DNA of 64,000 bases, from NCBI GenBank assembly GCA_016785225.1, contig JAFBJZ010000411.1, positions 682,001 through 746,000 on the forward strand, read 5' to 3'. Below, piece by piece: positions 1 to 8,069 of this stretch; positions within the stretch are counted from its first letter, which is position 1; each line of letters starts with the position of its first letter. The notes under the pieces are model-generated. The model made no database searches and was not told the DNA's origin. It saw only the letters and a list, made by a program, of their open reading frames with translations. This DNA is from Psettodes erumei (Eukaryota > Chordata > Actinopteri > Pleuronectiformes > Psettodidae). A program made the translations under genes and the position numbers.

Positions 1-83
1 ATGTAAAAAAAAAGTCAACTTTTACATTGAATACACCATAAATAGATTTAGATTAGATTATATGAAACTTTAATGAACCACAG

Positions 84-598
84 GGGGAAAGTGGGTCATG
101 AAGCTGTAGAGAGAAGGATATACTGCAGGTAAGAGCAAACAGAAACGGCTGCTTAAGATATCAGAGCATAGTAGCACAACAGGATATATGAAATTACTAC
201 TGAATATTGAATATACTGTCAGCTGTATGGGAGGCAAACAGATGCAGTCCTTCATTTGCAGGGGAACGCAGCATAAATGCAGTGTGTGCAAAATGTGCAT
301 AAATACAGAGTGAGGAAACAAAATACACAAACCTTTCAGAATATGCAAATAAATTATTCATATACTGGTAATTATACAAATGAGGTAACGTTTAGACTGT
401 AGATGCACCTCTACCCAATAACTCAGTTACATAATCAAATTATCACAATTATCATTCAAAACTGCACTTGATTTTATTTTTCTGTGAAAACATTCTTGTT
501 ACTTCCTTCTCTGCAGACATCTTGCAGAAATGTTGTCAGACACCCCTGAGCTTTGTCGAGGTGAGGGAGTCCTAAGCAATGAGGGTTCCTTTAATTAG
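84..598 (+). CDS. Possible last two exons of an unidentified upstream gene
   Basis: Two weak candidate exons can be joined in frame. The first is 84-128, ending in the donor GTAAGA. The second starts at 517 after a pyrimidine-rich CTGCAG acceptor and is open to a TAG at 596-598. The joined tail would end in ELCRGEGVLSNEGSFN. An AATAAA follows at 641-646, only about 45 bases after the stop, as expected for the end of a transcript. The acceptor of the first exon has a poor pyrimidine tract, and I recognise no protein family. This could be chance. RNA-seq would settle it. Confidence 0.25.
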
Positions 599-640
599 AG
601 CTATCTGAGCAAAGAATCCTCATGGAACCACCTTTGGATG

Positions 641-646
641 AATAAA
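641..646 (+). terminator. Possible poly(A) signal AATAAA
   Basis: A canonical AATAAA hexamer lies just downstream of the possible terminal exon ending at 598. It supports that weak exon call, but the hexamer is common in AT-rich DNA. Confidence 0.25.
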
Positions 647-1149
647 GTAATACTCCCCATTCCCAATAATTAATTTCACAAGTAAAAATATGTTGTGCGA
701 ATGCTTGTCTGTTTATCAACCAACTAAGGGACAGGTCGGCAGATGTAAGAAATAATATCGCCACTATATTTAGTTCTCTTCTTTTTTATTTTCCAACCAG
801 TGTCTATTAATCATAATCAATATCACACAAGAAACTTATTTTGTAATATCACTTGCGCTGAAGCAGAGCCTCAGCACCAAGCAGTACGTATGATTCGTGC
901 CGATGCAGGGCTCTTGTGTGACTGAAGGCAGCCCGTGACGAGGTACATCCTGGAAGACACAACTCAGGGGATAGGGTTCTTTCCGTGTTCCCGTGATGCA
1001 TCGCGAGGCTGTCATTTGGGGCAGTTATGGTAGATAATTTGTGGCGTTTACATCAAGTTCGTAAACTTTCATATTTGCATGGATGTTGCAGACAATTGTG
1101 AATTCACCGACGTGGAGTGAGTGCGTACATAGCTCGGCTAGCAGAACTA

Positions 1150-1284
1150 GCCCAGGGTTACCGTTGTGACCCGTAACTAAGGCAACAACGACTGACGTGA
1201 CTCTCGCGGGAGAGTCAACGTAAATACAGCAGCAAAACAATCCCGGGCTTTTACATGGTTTAGTTCACGATCCCCCCGTGGATC
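1150..1284 (+). promoter_or_regulatory. cchcr1: Probable cchcr1 promoter and 5' leader
   Basis: This stretch immediately upstream of the start codon is richer in CpG than its surroundings. It has an X-box-like RFX site, GTAACTAAGGCAAC, at 1173-1186. A CRE-like TGACGTGA lies at 1194-1201, overlapping an 18-base palindrome, GACTCTCGCGGGAGAGTC, at 1199-1216. The palindrome centre resembles the TCTCGCGAGA promoter motif. No TATA box is evident. The transcription start is not determined, so the boundary between promoter and leader is unknown. A two-codon upstream reading frame, ATG GTT TAG, sits at 1255-1263. Confidence 0.5.
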
Positions 1285-1354
1285 ATGGAGAGAGATAATC
1301 TGGGAAAAGAAAGGCTTGTAGTGCCGACTGACTTTACTTCACCAGCGGGTTCAA
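1285..1354 (+). CDS. cchcr1: cchcr1 exon 1 (coding part)
   Basis: Begins at the ATG in good context and encodes MERDNLGKERLVVPTDF and onward to residue 24, which is split. The donor is a consensus GTAAGT. No homology supports this exon on its own; it is supported by phase and by the strong donor. Confidence 0.65.
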
Positions 1355-4300
1355 GTAAGTTCACTCTTCTGGTCTCTTTTTAAACGTTTGCTCTCGACTT
1401 CAAGCAAATGTGGTTAAGAAGAAGAGGTCACATAGAGCGTTGGCCTCTTGGTAACTTTATTGAAAGTCTAACGCATGCACACACATCAACATAATTTCAT
1501 TGTTCAGTAGGGAATGTCCAGGAAGACCTGGTGCCCCCGTCGCATTTTGCGTCGACCGTCCAGCCTGCTGGAGCACACAGCGGCGTTAAAACCGCAGGCA
1601 CCCTGCCACCCATCTCCTGGATAAACCCTGGTGTAACCTCAGCACCGGCAGGGGATCCCAGCCTGGCCAACCCGTGGCTCGCCATCACTCAGGCCAAACA
1701 GGAAATTATGGAGCTGAGGAAGGAAAATCAGCGAATTATGGTGTTACAAGAAAACAGCATAAGAGGAAGGATCCCTGTGGATCAGCCATCAGACCTTAGG
1801 GCAAGGTATCCCACAGTACATGTTATGGAAAGAAATACCATTAGTGTCTTGACAACTGGGTGACATATTGGGCTCCTCAAACACAGGTCTGCAGAGAGAA
1901 GTGAGCCGTGGTCCAGATGGGAGTCTGAGTGGAGACTGGAGGCGGAGAAGCACAAGGCCGGAGCAGAGAGGTTGAAGGGACAGGTGGAGGCCCTGAAGGA
2001 GAGTGCAGGGAGACACAGAGAAGAAGTTAGAGACAGAGACAGCACCCTGAACAGGTAGGAGCTACGGTTATGTTGCCATTCAGTGAAGTCATTTTACAGT
2101 TAGGTTTGAGATATGGAACTAAACATTTCAGAGGTTTGCGATCAATCATTTCATTCATGCTTAATGTGGCCTAATCGTTGTACGACAGACAGAGCCATGA
2201 GTTGGAAGTGATGGGGGAAGAGCTACGTAAGGCTAAGTCTGAACTCAAACAAATCTCAGACCAGCTCATACACACCAACGCACAGAAGGAGAAAATAAGC
2301 TCACAGGTAATGCTGTTTACTGACAAAACATTTAATTTCGACTTTGAAGTTCACCTGAGAATTGATGGCGTCTTATATCTCATTTTGGCAGTTTGTGGTT
2401 TGATGTTTTTAGTACAGTCTCTTATAGTCATCTGACAGTTTTAATTTAGCGAGTCTCACTCTGATTAGTTTCTCTTATGAATATTCTATGCTTAACATCC
2501 CCGTTTCTTGCAGCTTGAAAGACTGAAGAGCGAGTCTGGTGAGGAAATTGCAAGGCTGAGGAGAGATATAGAGAGGAGGAAGGAGGAATCCCAGGAGCTC
2601 GTACTGCACAGGTTACAGGCTGAGGAGGAGGCCAAACAGCAGACTCTGAGACTGTCAGAACATTTGGTGGAAATGCAGAGGAAGCTGGAGGTGGAGGTGT
2701 GTGCGTAGGGAAATTTAAACCATCATAAATCTTGTACATACAGATTTGGGTGACCTTTCTTAAGCTCGAGTCCCAGCACCCAAGAACTCATGTAAGCAAG
2801 GAGCTGCTCTGCTGAAGAGTCTTCTATGACCTTCCCTGGGAGGCTAAACAAGTGAAAGGAGAACTTTTCCTTGGGGATCAATAAGGTATTACATCATTAT
2901 TTGTACGTGTCTTAAAATGCCCATTGTTTGCTTCTCTTAACTTTCAGCTGCAACAGTCCAATGCTTCCCACTCTGCAGAGTTGGGTGCAGCAAGAAAAAC
3001 AAACAGTGAACTACAGGACAGACTTCAATCAATGACCTCAGAAGTGCTGCGGCTAAAAAGCGCTCTGATGGAGGTATCTACTGAGAGAGATGGGGTGAAA
3101 GAACATTTAAGGTGCCACATTCAATCTAAAGCTGCTAAAGTGCTAAACATCTATCCACATTTGCAGTCAGATTCGCTGATTCTTTTTTTGGGGGGGATGT
3201 TGTTTATTTTTCAGCCAAATGGGACAAGCTTTTGAGACGCAATCTGCAACACTGCACAGCCTCAGAAATTACATTGGCCAGCTTGCCCCAGAGAAAAGAG
3301 AGAAGGAACAATTAAATGAAGCTGTTGAGGTGGAGACATTATAAACAGTATTGATTGTCAGCCCACTGTAAAGTACTTGCATGGGAAAACACTTTGAAAT
3401 GTTGTTCTTTTTTAGTAAAGTATAAGAAGAACAGTTAATGAAATTTGTATTAAAATTTATGAATGAACATGCATATGCTAATCATTCTCCCTTCATTCTA
3501 ATCATTCACATTTTTTAGAGGCTGAACAAAGAGAAGGCAGCGCTTCAGATGACCGCAGAGCTTTTGACAGTCAGGCTTAACTCTGTGAATGAGATTCTCA
3601 CCCTCCAAGAAGAGAAAATGGTTAAAGAGGTGGGTGTACTTCACATAACAAAGCAGGACGCATTTTCCTTTTTCAAATTTGAATGCACTTTGCTTAGTTT
3701 GGAAAAGAAATCATGAATAAACAGATAGTGAAGGACTTGTATTCTTTAGGTTTTGACATAGGTTTCGCAGTTGCTGTGTGGTGATGCATTTGAGAGCAGA
3801 GACTTTTGAAAACTCTTCTCTGTAGCATGGCAATGTACTTTTGGGAAGAAAGTGAAAACGCACTTTCCTTTTTGAAAAACTTTAGCATGCTTCAGAAAGA
3901 GACCAACACTAATTTGTAAGCAGTATTTAGCCATGCTTCATGTCGACTATTTACCGAAGTTGTGTATGTTTCAATAGACCTCAACAGACCCGCTGGTGAA
4001 CAGAGGATCTGAAGGCCTTCAAGTGCTCCAGCTCTGGAGAGAGAAAGTGTTCAAGTTATGCGTTCAGCTTCGCACAAAGGACATTGAATCAAGAGGAGAA
4101 AAGGATAAGCTCCTTTCAAAAGTATGAAAACAGTCTTCTTCTGTTGGTCCATCATGGTACAATTGTGTCCGGTGTGTCTGAAACAGTGTTTAAAGTGAGG
4201 TGCTGTGTCGCTCTGTGTTTTAGTGCAGCTCGGTGGAGCAGCAGCTCCAGATGGAGAAGCACCGGGCCAGTGTCCTCCAGCACAGTCTAGATGACAAGAT

Positions 4301-7300
4301 AGCTGAGCTGGACCTGGAGAGGGTGAAAAAGGAGGTTAGTACAAGAGCGAGTGATGTGATTTACGGGGCTGTCTGAAATTTTGATGACGCACAATAAATA
4401 TGGTGCTGCTTAGGGAAAGTGATAAACACTTCTACATGTTTACACCAACAGAGGATGCTGACTATATGAAAATGTTGCTTGTTATTCCAAGAACAGTTGA
4501 GGTCTCAAGAACAGCAGCTGACCACAAAGATATTCACAGTATTGTGCATTATTCCAGATTTGTGTAAAATACTCTGTATTAGCAATGTGTGTTTTTCTGA
4601 CCAGACGTTAAAACAGGACTTGGCCCAGGCTCATATGGAAAATGCACAGCTGAAGTCACAGAGCCAGAAATCAGTGGCCGAGCTTAAAATCCTGACAGAG
4701 GCGGTGCGCAGGTAAAAGGGATGAGTAGAATAAAAAGGAAATGCAAAACAGGTTGTCAGTGTTAAACGTGTGAGCACAGATAATACACATTTTGGCTATG
4801 TCTCGCAGGATCAGTCTGGCGTTTGAAAGCAAGGTGGCCGAAGTGGACGCAGCTCAAACAAGGCTCAGCACTTTTACCCAGAGGCTAACTTTCGCTAAAG
4901 GACGAGTGGAGACAATCCAAGGTGCAGTCATACCGGAGATTGATGGGATGATTGCAATGCTTTGCTCTTAAGTGCATATTTGTGTGTCTGGCAAAGATGT
5001 TATGTCACAATGTTTTTGCGTTACAGGTTTGATCATGAGGAGGGTGGCTCTGCAGAAGGTTCAGCAGGCCAGTATACAGGAAGAACAGGCTGCTGACAGG
5101 TACATTGTGAGGTTTTATCATGTATTTTCAATTTACAGATCATTGTCATTTACTTCATTGAAGTGAGACCAAATTCATATTGTGCTCAATGCAGAGCCCA
5201 AAGGGACGTCTTCAACGGTGCTTACCTATTCTGAACCGCCTCCACACTTTAGAAAACATGCATAAAAAGAAGAAACATTACAACATAAAAATATTAGTTT
5301 CAGCTTTGTTCGGTCGGGCGTAGCGTTGCATGGCTGACATTAGTAAGAAATAGTTTGGCATATATAGTCGCAACATATCACAATATGACAGTTTTGTATA
5401 AAAGCAGATGCTTTCTGGCTGTTAAAAGTCAGGTTTGCTTTGTTATACACTGTGTGGTTGCTTCTCAGCCTCTTTGCTTGACTTTCTGCTCCTTTACTTT
5501 CTCTGCCATCTTGCCTGCGTTGCCCCGCAGCGTCACAAACCTCCAGACAGAGCTTAGTTTGGTGCGTGAAGAGAGAGACAAGCTCACACAGGAGCTCAAA
5601 AGAACCCCGGAGCTCATCGAGAAAGCTCTGGCTGATCTGAAAGAACAGTGTGAGCACCCTTACAACTCATGACAACTTATTATAATGCATCGTCCGTCGG
5701 CCATGTCCATGTCTTGGCAGCGTATGTGCCTCTGCTCACTTTGTACGTCTTCCTCAGATGAAAGCAAACGGCAGCAGGAGCTGGAGCAGAGCTGGGCGGA
5801 GGCCCGGCGGGCTGTGGCTGGCAGAGAGAAGGCCGAGCAGTGCCTGCAGCTTATCCAGGCCCAGCTGGAGGAGAGCGAGGTCAACCTGGAGAAACTCCGC
5901 TCTGAGCTGCTATTCCAGCAGGAGCGCGGTGAGCAGGGTGAGGCAGCAGCTACCTTAAGCCACATTACTGTTTTTTAGCCTTGACTTAATAGGGGAAAGC
6001 AGACTGAGCTCTCCTGCTCTTTTTGAAAAATGCCCTTCATCACGGTCTCCTTATATTCACACCAGGAGTCATTCTGCCACTCCCTTCTGCTAGGTAGCTT
6101 CAGTGGAACAGTTGGGGATTAAGTGACATGCTCAAGAGCACCATGGCTGTATTTGTTAAGGGAGAGGTTCCCCAAATTCTTCTTGATGGAATATAGTTGG
6201 CTGTTTAGCTTCTATTGGTCTGTCATTTGGAGCTAGACATGTACTGTACAGCTGGTGTTTTGGAGCTTTTTTTTGCTGAAATATTCGCCGGCTGCCTCCC
6301 AAAACATTGCTACAAGAGCAGTGGGAGTGAACCAAACCAGTGAAGTTGCTGCTCATAAAACTGAAATGATGATCTTAAAGTTGCTGCATAGCTCTGTAGA
6401 GCAGAAGGCAATAGTAAAATTGGGTGATAAATTTCTCAGTGGGATTGTCACTGTATTAATTATAATTAATTAAAAAAATACCAATTATAGCCAATTTAAT
6501 GACACAGACATCAAACCCAGACTGTTGGATTGAATTCCCTCTAATCCTGCTTCACTGTATATTCCTCTGCGCTTACTGAAACAAAAAAATCAACAGATGT
6601 TTGCCACTAGCTATAATTTAAAAACAACAAAAAAGCTTTTTTCTGACCTTGAGGCTACTTTGCTGTGTTGCAGTTTGCAGTGCGCTACCATGACCTCATT
6701 GTAATAATTGATAAATTTGGAATTTATTCAATCAGCTCTCTTGTAGAGGTCTTGCTATCAATGAAAAATTTGCTAACAGATGCAATAAATCCAGTTTATC
6801 CCCCGAGATACATACAAATACAGCATTAGCCTCTGTTTCTCAGTGTGTGAGATACAGTATTTAGGAGTGGTGCATTTATTGTTCCCCTTCAGCCCTGCAG
6901 GAGAAGGTGACTGAGATTGAGGACCGCTGTGCTGAGAAGCTGAGAGAGATGGAGGTTCAAGTCAATACAGCCAGGAGAGAGCACACCAAAGCAGGTAGCA
7001 GGATTAACACCTTGCTACCTCAGCCGACAGAAGCTTAACACAGGCTGGGGCTGAAGTCATATCTGTGATCTAATATGATTGGAATTGTTTACACAGCATA
7101 TAGCAGCATTTCCCAATGGCGCTTGATCTATCTATATTGTCTCTTGCAGTTATGATTTTGCGGCAGTTTGAGAGAGACGCAGCAAGGAAACGGGACAAGA
7201 TAAGAGACGGAGCACGCACAAACACAGAAGCTCATGGTAAACAACTGAAGGAGATGGAGCGGGGTAAAAACCAACTGCTGGTAAGGCTTTTTAAAGCAGA

Positions 7301-7750
7301 TGACAGTTGTGAAAAATGTCTGTCTTCATTCTTGTTTGTGACCTCATATGACCTGCATCTGTTCCAGGCCACTGGTGCTGAGCGAGGGCTGACGAGTGCG
7401 TGTACAAGAGTTCACGCAACAGCTCCACAAAACTGTACTGCTTCCAGGGAACAACATCAAAAAGCTTCACAGAGGAATCACTCTGCAGGGACAAAAGTCC
7501 AACTACCTGCAGATGGTAAGAAGCATCCTCGCCCCTCACATGTCAGATGCTAGCTTTTATACAGATATGACTGATCTGACCATTGGCCTGCTTCCTGTCA
7601 GAGAGACTCCTGTCTGTTTTGGAGGAACTACACACTCTCAGTGCCGCAGTGGTACACAGCTCGGAGGACTCTGCGGTGGAGGAGGAGGAGGAGGAGGAGG
7701 AGGGAGGGAATAACAGCGTGGGACCATCCACAGGCAGTCTACACAGCTGA
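1285..7750 (+). CDS. cchcr1: Coiled-coil alpha-helical rod protein 1 (19 exons, complete)
   Basis: Joined exons give 863 residues; the human protein has 782. The ATG has a strong context (A at -3, G at +4). Several stretches match mammalian CCHCR1: VPPSHF near residue 34, LRNYIG in exon 7, TAELLTVRL and LQEEK in exon 8, WREKVFKLCVQL in exon 9, GLIMRRVAL in exon 13, ALQEKV in exon 16, and SVLEELHTLSAAV near the C-terminus. Apart from a proline-rich N-terminus and a Glu-run tail, the protein is Glu/Lys/Gln/Leu-rich and predicted to be long coiled coil. It has no signal peptide or membrane segment. In mammals the product is a centrosome and P-body scaffold linked to the psoriasis locus; its exact biochemical role is unsettled. 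Introns are small (81-964 bases). Exons 1, 18 and the acceptor of exon 2 are the least certain boundaries. Confidence 0.88.
1511..1805 (+). CDS. cchcr1: cchcr1 exon 2
   Basis: Residues 24-122. Carries the family-typical DLVPPSHF near its start and the first helical segment (MELRKENQRI). The acceptor is a tandem CAGTAG, so exon starts at 1508 or 1511 are both in frame. The donor at 1806 (AG|GTATCC) is required because the frame hits TGA at 1861. Confidence 0.8.
1887..2054 (+). CDS. cchcr1: cchcr1 exon 3
   Basis: Residues 122-178, including WRLEAEKHKAGAERLKGQVE. It follows an intron of only 81 bases. Phase joins exactly with exon 2 (AG + G) and exon 4 (AG + A). Confidence 0.83.
2189..2306 (+). 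CDS. cchcr1: cchcr1 exon 4
   Basis: Residues 178-217, coiled coil (LEVMGEELRKAKSELKQ). The acceptor is ACAGACAG. Only the upstream AG keeps frame; the second AG is 4 bases further and would shift it. Confidence 0.83.
2514..2696 (+). CDS. cchcr1: cchcr1 exon 5
   Basis: Residues 218-278, phase 0 at both ends. Highly charged coiled coil (ARLRRDIERRKEESQEL). The acceptor is TTTCTTGCAG and the donor GTGTGT. Confidence 0.86.
2840..2890. repeat. Fragment resembling a teleost repeat tail (intron 5 of cchcr1)
   Basis: The phrase CTTGGGGATCAATAAGGTAT resembles the 3' tail of common fish elements that end in GGATCAATAAAGTAT followed by ATCT repeats. This is recognition from general knowledge, not a database match. 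Confidence 0.3.
2948..3111 (+). CDS. cchcr1: cchcr1 exon 6
   Basis: Residues 279-333, coiled coil (TNSELQDRLQSMTSEVLRL). The acceptor is CTTTCAG. The donor AG|GTGCCA leaves two bases that pair with the C of exon 7. Confidence 0.84.
3215..3329 (+). CDS. cchcr1: cchcr1 exon 7
   Basis: Residues 333-371. LHSLRNYIGQL matches the LVENLRKYVGE region of mammalian CCHCR1, a useful anchor for the family assignment. Confidence 0.87.
3519..3629 (+). CDS. cchcr1: cchcr1 exon 8
   Basis: Residues 372-408, phase 0. MTAELLTVRLNSVNEILTLQ aligns with TAELLQVRVQSLTHILALQ of the human protein. Confidence 0.9.
3978..4121 (+). CDS. cchcr1: cchcr1 exon 9
   Basis: Residues 409-456, phase 0. LQLWREKVFKLCVQLRTKDI aligns with NRWREKVFALMVQLKAQEL. 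This is the most diagnostic CCHCR1 segment in the window. Confidence 0.92.
4224..4334 (+). CDS. cchcr1: cchcr1 exon 10
   Basis: Residues 457-493. SVLQHSLDDKIAELDLERV aligns with AILQRSLQDKAAEVEVERM. Splicing directly to the exon at 4605 keeps the exact length of the human alignment. Confidence 0.89.
4605..4711 (+). CDS. cchcr1: cchcr1 exon 11
   Basis: Residues 494-529 (TLKQDLAQAHMENAQLK), matching GLQLELSRAQEARRR in the human protein. The acceptor is CTGACCAG and the donor AG|GTAAAA. Confidence 0.88.
4809..4921 (+). CDS. cchcr1: cchcr1 exon 12
   Basis: Residues 529-567. ISLAFESKVAEVDAAQTRL aligns with the SQIWLETTMAKVEGAAAQL region. The donor is G|GTGCAG, phase 1. Confidence 0.87.
5027..5099 (+). 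CDS. cchcr1: cchcr1 exon 13
   Basis: Residues 567-591. GLIMRRVALQKVQQ aligns with GLIARKLALAQLRQE. Small exon of 73 bases. Confidence 0.9.
5531..5649 (+). CDS. cchcr1: cchcr1 exon 14
   Basis: Residues 591-631. LSLVREERDKLTQELKRTPE aligns with LQQLREERNRLDAELQLSA. The donor is GTGAGC. Confidence 0.88.
5758..5928 (+). CDS. cchcr1: cchcr1 exon 15
   Basis: Residues 631-688, strongly charged coiled coil (RQQELEQSWAEARRAVAGRE). GC-rich compared with the flanking introns. Confidence 0.87.
5929..6892. other. cchcr1 intron 15, with repeat fragment at about 6085-6185
   Basis: Longest intron of the gene. The segment with TTAAGTGACATGCTCAAGAG and the following GTTAAGGGAGAGG is like a dispersed teleost repeat that commonly reads AAGTGCCTTGCTCAAGGGCA. 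The rest is AT-rich with no exon-like stretch. Confidence 0.4.
6893..6994 (+). CDS. cchcr1: cchcr1 exon 16
   Basis: Residues 688-722. ALQEKVTEIE aligns with ALQEKVAEVE, and TARREHTKA with EARREHAKA. It follows the longest cchcr1 intron, 964 bases. Confidence 0.9.
7150..7280 (+). CDS. cchcr1: cchcr1 exon 17
   Basis: Residues 722-765. LRQFERDAARKRDK and LKEMERGKNQLL match LRQIQRRAAQEKER and LQELERDKNLML of the human protein. Confidence 0.88.
7368..7515 (+). CDS. cchcr1: cchcr1 exon 18
   Basis: Residues 766-815. Only this frame is open from the acceptor GTTCCAG and joins in phase (G + AG) to the last exon. The peptide (ATGAERGLTSACTRVHATA) is only weakly like the human ATLQQEGLLSRYKQQ, so the exon is either divergent or has a local frameshift relative to relatives. 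Confidence 0.68.
7602..7750 (+). CDS. cchcr1: cchcr1 exon 19 (terminal)
   Basis: Residues 815-863 and the TGA stop at 7748-7750. LLSVLEELHTLSAAVVHSSE matches the C-terminal LSVLLDDLQDLSEAI of CCHCR1. A GAG microsatellite at 7677-7703 encodes a poly-Glu run within the coding region. Confidence 0.87.
7677..7703 (+). repeat. cchcr1: GAG trinucleotide repeat in cchcr1 coding sequence
   Basis: Uninterrupted GAG units encode a run of seven or more glutamates near the C-terminus, followed by GGG. A change in copy number would alter protein length without shifting frame. Confidence 0.9.
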
Positions 7751-8063
7751 TACCTGAAGATGAGTCACTGGAGGCAGTGAAAACACCTTCAATTTGTACA
7801 AAAAGCGAGCAGTATTGATGAGTCAGGAGCAAAGAAAATGCAGTCAGTGGAAACAATTTGTTTCAGCCAAATATCAGAAAAATTGTGATTGTTTTTGATA
7901 AATGCAAATATGGGAATACATTTGTCAGTTTCAGGATTTTTATCAGATAACAAAGAGAAGCTGCTGACAAAGTACTTGTCCTGCTAATGTGAATAGAAAT
8001 CTGATGTTCACACGATAGCCAATGTATTTCTTCTATGACTTCTTACTTTTCAGTGAAACCTAT

Positions 8064-8069
8064 AATAAA
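8064..8069 (+). terminator. cchcr1: Poly(A) signal of cchcr1
   Basis: AATAAA lies 314 bases after the stop codon and is the first canonical hexamer in the 3' region. It implies a 3' untranslated region of about 330 bases. Confidence 0.6.

Noticed and set aside
2190..2192. Second AG as acceptor of cchcr1 exon 4
   Set aside because: Would shift the frame by 4 bases and lose the coiled-coil reading.
7396..7713. Alternative frame across the last cchcr1 exons
   Set aside because: It has an in-frame TGA at 7390 and does not fit the splice phases. The homologous C-terminus (SVLEELHTLSAAV) is in the other frame.
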